Assembly (NCBI RefSeq): GCF_032854445.1
Contig: NC_088302.1
Coordinates: 15,743,338 to 15,807,337 of the forward strand
Reading direction: 5' to 3'
Source: Liolophura sinensis
Taxonomy: Eukaryota; Mollusca; Polyplacophora; Chitonida; Chitonidae
DNA length: 64,000 bases
The notes beneath the pieces were generated by a model. The model did not search any database, had not been told where the DNA came from, and saw nothing but the letters and a program-made list of their open reading frames with translations. The number at the start of each line of letters is the position of its first letter. Position 1 is the stretch's first letter. The position numbers were made by a program, and so were the translations under genes. Below, one piece after another: positions 49,538-63,041 of the stretch.

Positions 49538-50331
49538 AACACGGTATATACATGATAGTGATTAATTGTGACAGGCCTACATGTAGGTCCCAATACTAAC
49601 AGCCGTAAAGTGCTGCCCACAAAAAAAGATATACTGAAGACACCAGATATGGTACCCCAATCAGATACGGTATGCTAGCACAAGGAAAACCAATACTTTA
49701 TCTATTCCCTTTAATATACAGTTAGACACTGTACTAGAAAAGGGCATGAACACCAGGACTGACCAATTGTAATCTCTTAATTTGACCGGCCCTGGCCTTT
49801 AACCTGGGTGTCTCCTTTACGAGACTAATGCTGTATTTTCTAGGTCATTGCAGCATGGTCTACATTCCCATCTGAATGTACCAACATTGCAGGACTTTAT
49901 CCTCAAGATGCTGCTTGTGTAAATTTCTCTCTTTGTCTGCAAGCTGCTTTTTGAAATGTGGATGCAAAGAAATCATAGAAACCATTGTTTTTTTACATTC
50001 TCATGGCCTGGAATGGCACATTTCTTCAATGAATTGGTGATCTGGTGATGCAAACTTTACTGGTATAGAGGCTGAGTGATTTTCACACTTCCTCGTCAAA
50101 CCAAACTACATTTATCTTTTCAAATCCAGTGTTACTATTGAGTGTGTGAACTAATTTAGCTTCAGGTTTCATCTAAGTGAAAAAGGTGATATATTATCTG
50201 TATATGCACATACTACATAGTTCAACAATACATCGAGGTCAATGATGGATGCACGCACACCAATCATGGCAATCTGAGTGTGTCCAAGCCAACAATTAAA
50301 CTGTATCATAGGCAGTTTATTATTAGAGTGT

Positions 50332-50605
50332 CGACACCAATTTTATTTTGCATTTTACGGGCGAGCCATCACCTTTTCATTTTGTGGGATCTTGATGTTT
50401 TAATGATTTTCCTGTTTTTCAAGGTCTTCCAATCAAATAAATGCACAACAGATTCAACAGGAAGAATTGCTGGGACAATCCACACTTCCACACAAAATTG
50501 TATCATTTTTTTATATATATATTTATACCTTCCTGCAACATTGAACAAAGATTCATTAAGACTGTGAAACAAAAATTTAATTGGTGTTGCCTTAAGGGCC
50601 CAAGA
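50332..50605 (-). repeat. Dispersed repeat D, copy 2
   Basis: Partner of 37100-37383. Blocks are in the same order and orientation, with indels and a (TA)n insertion. It lies upstream of the phosphatase coding start. Confidence 0.65.
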
Positions 50606-51141
50606 TGTTGACATTATCATATCATGTAATCTGTTAACTAATACTATTATATATGTATCTATAAATCTAACTGGGATCTACAACATCCTTGATTCACAAC
50701 ACAATCAGTTTAATTTTTTTTTTTTGTTATCTGTTAATGATAAAAGTGCAGCTCTTTCACTGTGGTTATGCAATGTGTATTTGACCCTGGAGAGGCATTG
50801 CTTTGCATTAATAACTCTGGATCCAGTTTCACAAAACTTCTGTAAAGTTAAATAAATTGCTAAGGCACTCAAAATTTTGAGTTTTTTGAAAAAGAAAGAG
50901 TAACACTACATAGAATACTCGAACATGGTAAAAATGTAAAACGGCAAAAGGATGTGCAAAGTTTTTGCATATAAAGCAACTTTTATATTCAAAATACTAA
51001 TTTAATATTATAATTATATTGTAATTATTACAACAACAATAATAATAAATTAAAAATTTTATTAAAAATAAAAATATATCAAAAACAATTTTGCTTTTCC
51101 TAATTTACACTGAAAAAAAATGGGAATTAGACTATAAATTT

Positions 51142-51257
51142 GTGGCTGGTCGTGGGTTTCAACTGGGCTCCACTCAGTTTCCTCCCACTATAATACTGGC
51201 CGTCAGAAATATTCATGGGTACAGCATAAAACATCTATCAAATAAATGAATTAAACT
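51142..51257 (+). mobile_element. SINE family A fragment
   Basis: Core and tail: GGCTGGTCGTGGGTTTCAAC, CAGTTTCCTCCCACTATAAT, CATCTATCAAATAAATGAAT. Head missing. Confidence 0.65.
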
Positions 51258-51411
51258 AAGTACTCTGCAAAAAACAACAACAACAACAACAAAAACAAAT
51301 GCTGAAAGTAGACAATTGATACTGTAATTTAGGCGATAAGAGCTGGTTTCATTACTTATCTCCCCTCTTGACACATTTGCCATCAACTTGATGTAGACAA
51401 TGTATACTTAC

Positions 51412-51520
51412 ACTAATTCCTCTGTCTTTTCACCTTATGTAGTTCATTAGGTCAGACGGCCAATCAGGAGGCTGCGCAGTGTTATTGACCAATGGAAAGA
51501 TGTGCCTGGTTGAAACACGC
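51412..51520 (-). promoter_or_regulatory. Probable phosphatase promoter and 5' untranslated exon with two CCAAT boxes
   Basis: On the minus strand a donor GTAAGT (ACTTAC on plus, 51406-51411) follows a short candidate UTR exon. It could join the acceptor at 49390-49391 that precedes the ATG exon. Just upstream are two CCAAT boxes, 51460-51464 and 51489-51493, about 29 bases apart, a spacing common for paired NF-Y sites. Inferred; a second candidate donor exists near 56731-56737. Confidence 0.35.
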
Positions 51521-54040
51521 TCAGCTACCGTGATTTGATGAATTTACACCTGAAAGGATGCAGGTGAAAAAGAGGTAAGTGTGAATGTAACAATATACCT
51601 GTAAATCGGAGCTACCTACATAACATTACAAAACTAAATTATATCACCTGCGTAGATAGTAGATCAGTGTATACACCATCATAGCATGAACCAGATCAGC
51701 TATAAATTAGACTATGACCTCCTGCTTCCATCTTAAAGTTACAATGTTACAGAGAATATCAGCCATATCACACACACCCAAATATCATATATCACTCAGT
51801 TACAAGCAAGGTTTCACAATGATCAGATAAAAATACTGATTTCATATGCTTCTGCCAGAGAAAAGAACAATTGTTATTATTGCGAATAAATCATTGATTT
51901 TGTTATCTTACTGTGAGGAAATTCTCCCAGCCCTGTATTTATGTTTTGGTACAAGGTGGAAAACGTAAAGACTGTTTTATCTGATAGGGTCAAAAAAAAA
52001 AAAAAAAAAAAATACTGAAAATAGTTTCATGAAGTTTTGTGAAAGTAAGCGCTGTTCATAAATTTTGAAACATTAATTTTTATTTTTCAACCAAGATCAC
52101 TGGGTTTACCCCTTGGGTCTTTTCATTTAAAAAGAAAATGAATGCATTGAAGGCTCTCAGCCTGTGCATGCTTTTGTTTACAACTGTGAATTTTTAAAGT
52201 TTACATACATTATATTTCCCAAGTTTTACAATCTAAACCAAGCATCTTAATTCTTTTTCAGTTCTTCAAGTGGAAAAAAGTCAAAAAGTAAAGCAACCTT
52301 CACCAGACGGACAACTGAAAATTATGCATAAAAATACTTGTATCTATTTAAAAGTGTTAAATTTTTGAATTCTGTGGTAGACTTAATGAACATGAACCAT
52401 ACAGCAGGTGTGTTATGTTACTCTCAGATATCAGAAGAATATTTCACACTCTAGACGCAGTTTATAATGTTTGAAATAGAGCCCACAAAGATTACCTACA
52501 TAACCCTCAATTAGGTGAACATTAAGCAAAAAAGGTTGTGATGTGATGTCAGAGTATCCTGCCAATGGCAGTACAAACCACAAGCCCATCGTAGTATCTC
52601 ACTGCATTTAATTCCTTTCTAAAAGACCTAAAATGTATCAATATATATCGGTGCTTAGTTCAGATTTTAGCTGTTTTCCTGTAACTGATACAATTATTGA
52701 CTACAAAACTCCTTTTCACCATACCAAACACTGAATGAATATTTTAACTATTTCAGGTGTTATATATATAAATGCATCCAGTATAAGCCTACCTCCCATA
52801 TGGTCTATTCTCTTTAGCTATTTAACAGAGTGGCCTCACTTTGAAAATACATGTATACTGTAGAGGGTGTACACATCTATATTGCCCTAACATCTATAAC
52901 GCACACATATTTGTGTATAACAGCTTAACGTTATATTATCTTGCCTTTGCATTTAGATAAATACACTAATCTCTCTTTGGGCATATACTAATCCCACTTT
53001 AAATTGCCACTATTAGGGCTTGGGATTAAATATGGCCATGTGCACTTAATACCAGCATTATACCTACAATAAATCACTCATAATCTTAATGACATTTTTT
53101 TTGCTGCCTAATAACATTGTTTTACCAACTGTATGGACAGTGATCCGTTGGAGAAAAATCATGCAAATTTAGGTGTGATTTTAAAGTAAATCACATATAA
53201 TTTAACACGATTTTTCACCGACTTTCAACAGAAAGGTGATTACAATTATGGGTAATGTACATAAAATTATGGGTATGTATTACTATTATGTATTATGTAC
53301 ACGTATCAAATCATGCAACTTAAAATTTCCTATACCCTATTTCTTCAACCTTTAAACATGTTCAAAGACATGTATGATACTGTATAAAGGTATTCCTCTA
53401 TTCACACTGCCAATATTATATTTTGTGAGAAGCAGCCCTGTATGATGTTGGCAAACCCATCTCACATAAATTATCGCTATGATAAAATGATTAAAGCTTA
53501 AATTAAATATATTACATTTAAATTAGCCCTTTAACAAGTGGAAATGTTGAAAATTATGGTATATTATGCTTAATATACTATGACATTATATATTCTTTAA
53601 GCTGTGTCATATATCAGGAACGCATATATCTCTGCAGAACACCCATTGTAATAATCAAAACCATGAGTAGTAATGGACTGCGAAATACCAGTACTAATTA
53701 CTACAAAATAAAAAGCTGAGGAACTCATGCATATGTACAGGTACATGCAGTATAGGAGTACTAATGTGACCGGTCCTTTACCATGTCACCTGTAATGTCA
53801 CCTGTAATGACATGGTTCATGTACTGTGACAACAACATGTTAGCATATCCATAACCTCAGCCAGCCTGGCTATGCATGAGCTGATCAACACAGCAGGGAG
53901 GCATGTGTTTATAATTAGAACAATATTATCTTTTACAAGAAACAAGTGCAAATTCACAATACATGTAGTTACAACATCCATAAAGTCTATGTTATCTTGC
54001 AATCTGGTGCCTTGTTCAGTGAATGGCCCACGCTAAGATT
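51521..54040. other. Non-coding AT-rich region
   Basis: No supported gene on either strand. It holds an A-run near 51990 and many short AT words. Part may be phosphatase 5' flank. Confidence 0.5.
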
Positions 54041-54207
54041 TCTTTATTTATTTGATTGGTGTTTACGCCATACTCAAGAATATTTCACTTATACAACGCC
54101 GGCCAGCATTATGGTGGGAGGAAACCGGGCAGAGCCCGGGGGAAACCCACAACCATCTGCAGGTTGCTGTCAAACCTTCCCATGTACCACCGGAGAGGAA
54201 GCCCAAT
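54041..54207 (-). mobile_element. SINE family A, head-truncated
   Basis: Well-preserved tail and core (TTTATTTGATTGGTGTTTAC, CCGGCCAGCATTATGGTGGG, GGGCAGAGCCCGGGGGAAAC) ending at GGAGAGGAAGCC. One of the least diverged copies, so relatively young. Confidence 0.8.
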
Positions 54208-57200
54208 CTAAAACATTGACATGAATGTCAAAAATTTTGATGGCTGCTTGTTGCAGTCAGTTGTAGAGAGAAGTCTGTTGTACAAGCAGATGAACAAACA
54301 GACATACACACAAACATTCAAAATATAGTCAGCTATTCTCATTCAGCAATGAAAGAGTCCAAGGAAACGTTGGTCGGTTTGAGAAAGGTATGACGTACTA
54401 AACAGGCAATGACTGTTTGTCTACTGTAAATCTTCAAACTTTTCCACCTCTAAACTTCTTTTTTTTCAGTGAAATTTATGCATACAATTGTTATGAAAAT
54501 GACTCTGAAATGATTGGTTTGTGTCACTGAAGGTGTAAGCTTCATAAAACTATGCCAAGTATTTTTCTACACCCCATGGTTTTTGGAGAAGGTTTCAAAA
54601 TATTGGTTGCAGAGATTTGCTTGAAAAGGTTGAAGAAATGAGTTTTTTTAAGTGAAATAATATATTGTACATTTATAGGAAAAAATTTCAATTTTGTGAG
54701 ACATACACTTATAATGACTTTGTCACACAGACGACACCATGACGATAAGAAATTTCTCCACACCTTATTCCCACCATCACTGACATGTTGCATCATTCAA
54801 ATGAAATGGGCAGTGACCTAAATATTAATAATTACTCAACTCTAACTTTACAAATTTACATGTAAAGAGTAGAAACAAATTGCTCAACAATCATTTCCTT
54901 CTCTAAATTAATAAATCAGCCAAGCAGCTCTTACATTTCTGATTTCCAAAGCTGAATTCTCCGACTTTTCTTGCAGATTGATGTTCGGGACATATTCTCA
55001 CCCTCAGCTGTTGAAAATTTTCACTCCTTAACTACAGACTCAAGAATACATATACACACAAGTTTCAGTCAATATGTCAAGATCCTTGAAGTCAGTGACT
55101 CATACTGAGGTTTAAGATATTTCCTCAATGCTAATTATTGCAAGCAAAGAAACTCCTACCTTTCTATTCTCTCCAGGTAAACACAAACATGTATACAAAT
55201 ACATAGCTTCTATAGAGCTTGAAAACAAGCACATCAGAAGAATATTTCAATTAAAACTGCCTTACAATATGCATTGCTCAGCAGATCAACGTACGTCAAC
55301 AATGATGTCTTGAGGTAAGAAGTGCCCTCATTTATGAACAACTATGTTATTAAGTAGCCTTGGGCAATTTCTGAGACAACTGAGTAAGTGCAGACTATAG
55401 AAGTTGCTGTTCCACTTGTAATTCAGTGAAGTATATGGCACACATGCAACCTACAGATTAGTTTGGCACTTCCTCTCTGAGGGCTGCAGGAGGTCAAAGT
55501 TCACACACATGTATTATCTTTGCTGAGCAAAAATTTAGACCCTGATACTTGATGTAGCTGTTATAAGTATTTCACTACTGGACATTTTTGATTTTATATT
55601 GTATTACATGCAGCATGAAGCAGACATTTTGATGTGTTAAGTTTGATATGTTTCTTACTCTCATGTCACATGGTATATCCTTGACGCATATACATGTACA
55701 TTGTACATACATAAACCAAATTTACTCCACAACACTAAATTATAGCCTTATTACCAGAAATTTTTTATTAAGGTTTTTTAAATTATGACCAAAAAAAATC
55801 ACAGTTCATCTCACAATCTATGTTTATATGTATATTGTAAGATTAAATGTACTGAAATTCCTGAAAAAAGTCATAGATTATATAAATTTCTCCTGCTTTT
55901 ACCTCATGCTGATTTCTGTAATTTATAAAAAAAAAAATGCATCCACAGGTCAGTGACTGCACATTTTCATCTTGGAGAATTTAACATTACTGTAAACAAA
56001 ATACAGACACAAAAAAGCTTTCTATTCTGTTAATGACTTATTTTCATGGCATGCCCAAGAATTTTTTCACTTATATCATGGCAGTTTGTATTAATGAAGT
56101 TAATACAAACTACAGCTTTAACACCAATCCAATAAATCATATGCTGAAATCCAACACAAACATGTATGTCAGTTCCGTGCCAACGGGAATTAAGCCATTT
56201 AAAAAGTGTCCATATCACATATGCAAGTCTCCACTCATGACTTCATGAACTTCCAAAATTTTTTTAAAATATGGCTTAAAAACAATTTGAAAACAAAAAA
56301 TGTATCAAACCATCAACACTATCGAAATAAGCAATTACAATGTAATTCTAGAATTTTGTTCACAATGGCTAAAAAAAACTCAATGGCTTAAAAGAAAAAA
56401 ATAGAAATATATATACACACACATATCTATATATACATATTCAAACCATCAAGATTGTCAAAAAGAATCCTTTTACCGTGGGAAAAGTGATTAATTAATG
56501 CTGTATAACCAACTGCACACTACAGTGTATGTCATGTGACAACTACAAACTGAGCTATGTATAAACAAGATTAATACCCACTTGTATGATTAATTTATAA
56601 AACGTAAACGTGCAAAAACTATTCAGTGTTTTGTACTTTGTAATATGCACTACTACTAAATAAATATCACATTTGATAGAATTAAAATTTATTTGTATAT
56701 CATAACCGAGAAAAAAACAAAACAATTCATACTTACAGACAATGTTGCAATGGTAGGTGAGGTTTAATGTGTATGAGTTCCTCAGTGCGGATTAGCTGAC
56801 AAGGTCTCTCGAGGTTTGATCCACAATCCGATCAGCTCAGTCTTATGAAAACTGATCAATGATTAATTAAAATCAGACTGGTCTGCAACAACAGCTTGTT
56901 ACAACACAGACCAAGTTTTAAAAAAAAATTGCAGGTAATTCAGAATCCACTTTCTCACATCAAGGACTCGCTTTTTCACTAAGTCATTTGCACAAGTGTA
57001 CGTTCTCTCAGTTTACATGTCCAGCAGGTCAAGGCACTCAGATAACAGTCTGATACAAGCATGAGGCCTCCTAGTGAGCCTCAAAAAGTGGGAGTTGCCT
57101 CATCAAAATATTGTAGTCCAAATTCAGGTCAAAGAGCTTAAACTAGGTAAGACAATTCGTCCTGAATTCATGAATATTTAATAACTTGATATCACTCCCA

Positions 57201-57820
57201 ATTATTCTATTCTCTCATGCCGAAACAATATGTATAAATGTGGTTTTGAAGCACAAATATGGGACTGGCGGTGAGGTACGTATGTGTACAATAATACATG
57301 TATCAAAACTGATGTGTAAGTCCATGTATTAAAGAGCAAGGGACTTTGATATTTGATATGCTACAGCTTAGGCTTGGTTCCTGACAGTGCCTAGCTAAAT
57401 CTAAGGCTGGTGCCACTCAACACTGTATCTAATTTCATCCAGATTTAAGGGTGATATGTACTGTTACAAAGCAAAGAGAGGCAGGTTGTCTAGGCCATAT
57501 ATTACAGCTAGGATGTTACTGATCAGTCATGAGTACAGTCAGGTTATCTGATTGTACCAGTCCTTTAGTTTATCAATATGACCAATCAAATATATGTATG
57601 TATATAAATCTAGAACAGATCAATATCATAGGTGAAAACATGTTTCAGATTTCTGATCACTGAAAATCGGAGGCCAGTACTTGTACCAGTTGTGGTTGCA
57701 CGACAGTACAGATATCTGCAACTGTATACAATTCATCTTCGTGATCACCTGGATTAGGATAAACCTGATAAATCACATAAAGGCATCCAGTGCTTGCTCT
57801 TGCAAGATGACATAGCCTTG
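54208..57820. other. Non-coding region with scattered repeat traces
   Basis: No supported coding exon. A family B trace lies at about 56035-56095, a perfect 11-bp hairpin GTTTGTATTAA/TTAATACAAAC at 56086-56112, and a donor-like site on minus at 56731-56736 that might belong to an alternative phosphatase 5' exon. Confidence 0.45.
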
Positions 57821-58030
57821 ATAACCTAAAATTTCACCTACAAAAGTGCATTTTTAGAGTAAAATAAAACGTCACAAAATATTATTTTTGGTGTTGACAC
57901 TTACAATTTCAAAGAGAATATCATCCCATGTTCCTAGCAAACCTGAAAACACCTTTCTAAAATAAAATAGAACTCTCAGAATCAGGAAATATGGGCACGT
58001 TAGTCATGAACAAAATTTGTGGGCATTTAG
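57821..58030. mobile_element. MITE family M1, copy 3, decayed
   Basis: Inverted orientation relative to 28588: ACCTAAAATTTCACCTACAA, AAAGTGCATTTTTAG, ATTATTTTTGGTG, CCCATGTTCCTAGCAAAC, AACACCTTTCTAAAAT. Terminal bases are eroded and no TA pair is obvious. Confidence 0.65.
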
Positions 58031-58348
58031 CATATGTATAACCCATGTAAATGTTGCAATTTAAGACACAACAAAAAGGGTCACTGACACCAAATATGAT
58101 GATGTTGGGATACCATAACTTTCCAGAGACAGATATAGTGCATGAACTACATCTGAATAAATAGGTCAGCACAAACATCCTTATAAGAAATATTCTATGA
58201 ATTTTATAAGTTTTCCAAGCATGAAAAGTGCAGGTTGCATTGTTTTTTTTTCTTTAGACTGGAAGCTGTGAAACAAATATAGAGAAATTGTTTTTAAACA
58301 TACTGAATTTTTATGAAGCTTAGTATAATGTTTTTTTATTTCTGCAGA

Positions 58349-58491
58349 AACATGTTGTCAGAGTTGCAGCTAAACAAAGAGAGGCTAATTTGAGGAAAAC
58401 TCTGCACATGAAGTCTTTCCAAGAGCCTCACAAATTACTGCACAGCAAATCAAGTAAACATCAAGTGAAAACTGCATCAAGTGAAAAGTGA
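58349..58491 (+). other. Candidate terminal coding exon of an unrecognised gene
   Basis: TTTTATTTCTGCAG is a good acceptor. It is followed by 47 open codons in frame 0 (KHVVRVAAKQREANLRKTLH at the start) rich in Lys, His and Ser and ending SSEK then TGA. AATAAA follows at 58617-58622. No upstream exon could be paired with it, so it may be chance. The other two frames close within 17 codons. Confidence 0.25.
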
Positions 58492-59371
58492 AATCACTGA
58501 AAATTACATCTGAAAACTATTTTCACTGATGTTTACCATTTCCTTTCATATTTTTAACTGAATTAAATTCAGTTTAAGTCTTGAATTCTAAGATTGGATG
58601 TCTGGAGTATATTAACAATAAAAGGAGCCAGTGAAGTAAGAACCTTACTTTTTTTACCTTTAATATGTTCTGATGCACATAAACCAGCTACTCAAACAGA
58701 TACTGTACATGTATTTTAATAGTTCAGTAATATTTAAACACATACTTTGCTCTTTTTTCACACTCTCAGCCAAGTAAGTGAAGTCAGTCAAGCAGTAAAG
58801 ATGGGGTTAATGTGAAAATATCACAAATTGATAAAACCAAAACATATGCATAAAGAAAGTTTTATTTTCAACAAAAACAACAATAACCATTAAAGATACA
58901 TGTATGTAGTAATGTACACTTACATAAAATGGCAAAATCTTGACAGATTGAACCATGTTATACCACACAGAAAATTTAAATACTGTTTTCAACAATATCT
59001 TCACAAAACAACAAACATTGCAGTTCATAATAAAAAAGTAGACAAAAACAATTAAGTTAACGACCCACTTAATCTTTAACTAATTCTTTTGAAAAGATTT
59101 AAGTCTTACATAAAATCTGTTCTTTACAAAGATTTTTGTAACTGGCCTAATTGACGTAAGTAAAAAGTCCTTAACACAAGGACAACAACAACAAAAAAAC
59201 AAATCATTTTTGGAACATCTTCAATTGCAAATTGCTGGTTAATTATAATTTACATTTCACAATTGTTAACCAGGTTTCCCACCGGCTTAACGCAGCTGGT
59301 ATAGGAGGCATGAATAACTATCAATGTACAGTACAAAAAAGATAAACTCAGGCTGGCAGTGTCACTAGGTT

Positions 59372-59587
59372 TATTTACTTATTTGCAGCCAGCATTATGG
59401 TGGAGGAAACCAATCAGAACCTGGGTGAAAACCACAACCATCTGCACGTTTCTGGAAGACCTTCCCACATATGGCCGCTGAAGAGGGCAGCATGAGCTGG
59501 ACTTGAATTCACGATTCCACTAGTGAGAGGATTCTGGGTCATTGCGCCACACTGGTATCCTAACCACCTGGGCCACAAAGGCCCCCC
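59372..59587 (-). mobile_element. SINE family A, near full length
   Basis: Tail shortened, core GCAGCCAGCATTATGGTGGA, B-box region GCATGAGCTGGACTTGAATT, head ACCTGGGCCACAAAGGCCCC. TAGGTTTA-like flanks on both sides. Confidence 0.8.
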
Positions 59588-60493
59588 AGTAGGTTTATAA
59601 CTGATCTCAGAAAGACAAGCTGTGGTAACTTTAGGCTAGGTGCAAGGTAACCATGAGGTGCTTCATTACCATGATCACATATGTAACAGAGCATGCATAA
59701 TAATCACACAAACACACAAAATTACAATATGGGAGTGAATTTTTAGCAAAAATTCATTAAAAGTGAAAACACCATTATTTCACAAATATGTGCTCAAAAA
59801 ATATGTGACAGCACTTTTGAAAGAAAAGAAATCTAGAAACTTAAGTCTAGCAAAGCATTGTCTAACTCTGCTGAAAGCTGTGAGAATTATTGAATCGCCC
59901 CTGTGGATCGTATTATTGATGATAGGCACAAAAGACACCACATAAACATGCTTATATCACATCAAATTTATAGCATGTTTGAACCAAATCCATGCAAACT
60001 GGACTTTCTCTTCACATGCACATACAAGTTTCTCTTACATCCAAGAACTCAATAAACGTCACTGAAAGAGCTATGATGTCCATCCGTGTGTCCAGGGTGT
60101 AAGACAAAAAGTTCCCAGACAAAAACTCATCCTGTTACTGAAGGGGTGGGCAAAAAGTCCTCTTCATAACTAAAGCTTGTTTTCCTCATACATTTCAATA
60201 AAATGATGTTTGCAAAAGATGAAAAAGATGTTACGGTTGTTCCTGATATAAACTGAAGCATATTTTTTAAAAGCTATAGCACAAAAATGCGGCACAACTT
60301 TCTAGCAACATTTATGCAAAGAAATCCACTTGACAACACTGGCAGTATGATCCATAAAGCAGCCCTTGGAATTTATTAAACAGTTCACAGCATTTAATCT
60401 TGTGATAACAAATGTAAAGAATATGGGACCAAAGTTCACATGCTTTGAAGATTTTAAGTTTCTAGGGTTTTTTAAGGCTTTTCCTGGCCCAGA

Positions 60494-60681
60494 ATTCACA
60501 TTTTCCAGGCTACATGGTATAAATGTTCCACAAGAATGTAAAATGTTCCCAATTAAATGACTTTTTAGTCTTTCACATATATGTATTTGCTGTGAACATG
60601 TGAAAGATTGAAAGTTCATTTAACTGCGAACATTTTACATTCATGTTGAACATTCATACCAAGTAGCCTGGAAAATGTGCA
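60494..60681. repeat. Long inverted repeat (hairpin), 85-base arms, 18-base loop
   Basis: Left arm 60494-60579 and right arm 60598-60681 are near-complementary: ACATTTTCCAGGCTACATGG against CCAAGTAGCCTGGAAAATGT, AGAATGTAAAATGTTC against GAACATTTTACATTCAT, and CTTTCACAT against ATGTGAAAG. It may be a MITE with a tiny loop or a structured transcript. Confidence 0.75.
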
Positions 60682-60762
60682 CTTAAATAATTTCAACGAC
60701 ACTGAATATCAGATTCCTTCATGAGAATGTCAACATACTATCATGAATATATACAGAAGTTC

Positions 60763-61195
60763 AGGCGGTTGTTTCTCAAAAGGGACTAGGGAGGGTCTGA
60801 AGTCACAAAATTTATGACGTCAGTGTTCCTCAAAACAAATTTATACCCTTGACAGGTCGCAAATTTTGCACCCAAGATGAGGTGTCATAGATTGGTCATA
60901 ACGATTAAAAGCCTGTGAATATGTCAGCAGATGTGATCCACAGACGCCAAATTAACCACCTGTCAAAATGTTATGAAGGTTTCAGTAACCTGTTACATAA
61001 AATGGACCAGAGAAGTGTTCACGCACGTAACCGCCTTTCATCAAAGCCTGTGTTGTTGTTTTTTCTACGTCAGTGCAAGTACATTTTTCACCTGTTTTCA
61101 CTGAAGAGTTCCAGTTCCTGTCCAAAACTAGGCCACTCATAGGTCGCATAAGTTAAGCTCGCCAGTGATATTTAAAAAATGCTTTGAGAAACGCA
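60763..61195. mobile_element. Possible MITE, about 430 bp
   Basis: Left GCGGTTGTTTCTCAAAAG and right GCTTTGAGAAACGCATAC are inverted repeats of about 15 imperfect bases. The interior is non-coding, with a TGACGTCA palindrome at 60815-60822. Weak support. Confidence 0.35.
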
Positions 61196-61903
61196 TACAC
61201 ATAGTAAAAAACGTTAGTCCGCTGTAAACACCCTATGTCAACATAAAGTTAAGACACTTTTCAGAAACAGCTCCTTGGTTGGTTTTGATGTCTCCATTAC
61301 AAGGCTTTTCCAGTCCCATATAAAAAGAAATCCCTAATTTTCAAGTCTTTTCAAAGGCCTTGAAAATTTTTCTTCTAGTGAGGCTTTTTTTTTTGGAGTT
61401 GCATGTTCTTTTATGACAATAGGTTTCTCTTTACACACATACACTGAACTAAAATACTGCTGCACATGCACATTAACCATATTACAAACAGCTTTCAAAA
61501 CACATTTCCGTCAAATAAGCAGAAACTCTCCTTCACAGGGTACGGACATTCCCTCCCAGACATATTCCCACGAACAAAATTGTCTTTGTTTTTCTCTAGA
61601 TTCATACTTATTAACTGAAATGGCACTGCACAGATTGGAATTCCTCCTAAAACCACTATTTTACTTGATAATTCTCACATAAGTTTCAGTTTTGTATGAA
61701 AATAGACAGCAGTGCTTTGGATATCGCCATATTGGCAGCCATTTTAGATTTTTCAGTGAAAAAATCCTGAAATTCTAACAGCTGCAGTTTTTATAATATT
61801 TACAAAGTATGCCGTATAATTAATGATTTACTTACAAAAATACTGCCTGACAGAAAATGTTCACAACGATAACAGAGGGCATTGCAATTCAACAATCTTT
61901 CCG

Positions 61904-62025
61904 TACCAAAAATGTAAGTGGTCCTATCCAAAACAACCTTTACCTTACCAACAATGTGTATGTGATCCTATCCAAAATAATCTTTCCTCTACCAACAATG
62001 TATATGATTCTATCCAAAACAATCA
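61904..62025. repeat. Tandem repeat, about 42-bp unit, three copies
   Basis: TACCAACAATGTGTATGTGA and CCTATCCAAAACAA recur three times with substitutions. Confidence 0.7.
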
Positions 62026-63041
62026 CATTAAACATACACCTTCTGCCAAGGCTGATCGTAACTCTGGATGAATAAATATTAACTGATTGCTTGTCTTTCA
62101 GATAAAACAAAAAGCTCAATCCTGATAAGGTGACAACAATTTATATCAATGATACCTGGGGTAAACTTGGTATGTTCATGGGAGAAACCTGCTCTTCATC
62201 AGTTCAGGCTCATTTACACACTAAAATAGTAATAAATCTTGTCTTAAAACAACTTTTGCTTCACTGCTTCAGCACAGATATGGAAAATCTGATGTCCACT
62301 ATTTAATAAAAATAATAATGATAAAAGCAATTATAATTTATTTCACAATAACTACTACCTGTTATATATATATATATATATATACCCGGATAATTCAGTT
62401 TGTATAGTAATTTGTAGTAACATTTCTGACACAAGCAATGTAAATAGGTGACTGACCAATCTTGTGAAATAAATACAGTGCATACATATATGTTGTAATC
62501 TGACACGTTCTTCTCCAGTCCTTTCAATACTATATAAACATGACCTCAAATTGTTCCAGAACACACAGATAAATTCCACCCTGAAATCTTGGCCTAAGCT
62601 TGCATCACTGTATTCAACTTAAACCAAACTTTTAAATTTCAAACTCTGCAATTGATTTTATTTTTATTTCTTTGTGCTTGCGCATATGTTGTCACCATCT
62701 GAGTCACCAGGGAATGAAAATAAATATTCAAATCAAACTGGGTTTAAGTTTAATCCAGCTTTGATAACACTGGTATTTTCACTGAAATGTGAAGATTTTA
62801 GTCCAGCAATACGTACATTGAACACGTTTGCCACAAACATAATTTTCCCAGATGTCAAAGAAAGTTTTATGCAAAAAATCATTGCAATATTCAAGAAAAA
62901 AATCATTTTTACAAACTCTGGAGCATTTAAGAAAGAAGAATTTAAAGGGTCTTAATGTTTTTGCTTTCTTTGGAATTGTTCAGTCATGAATCTTCCACTT
63001 TCAGAACAGAAAGGATGAGCCAGCCTGCATTAGCGCTGTTC

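Larger units (their letters stand above)
58623..63041 (-). other. Gene-poor AT-rich region, partly 3' UTR of the gene ending at 63042
   Basis: No supported coding exon. The nearest sequence to 63042 must be the 3' UTR of that minus-strand gene; its end cannot be fixed because TTTATT (AATAAA on minus) occurs several times. It contains a SINE, a long hairpin, a MITE-like element and a short tandem repeat, listed separately, and a (TA)n at 62362-62384. Confidence 0.4.

Noticed and set aside
54542-54796. 84-codon minus-strand frame
   Set aside because: No splice context, no recognisable domain, composition like the flanking AT-rich DNA.
60815-60822. TGACGTCA as a CRE regulating a nearby gene
   Set aside because: Isolated, far from any promoter and apparently inside a MITE-like element; noted only as content of that element.
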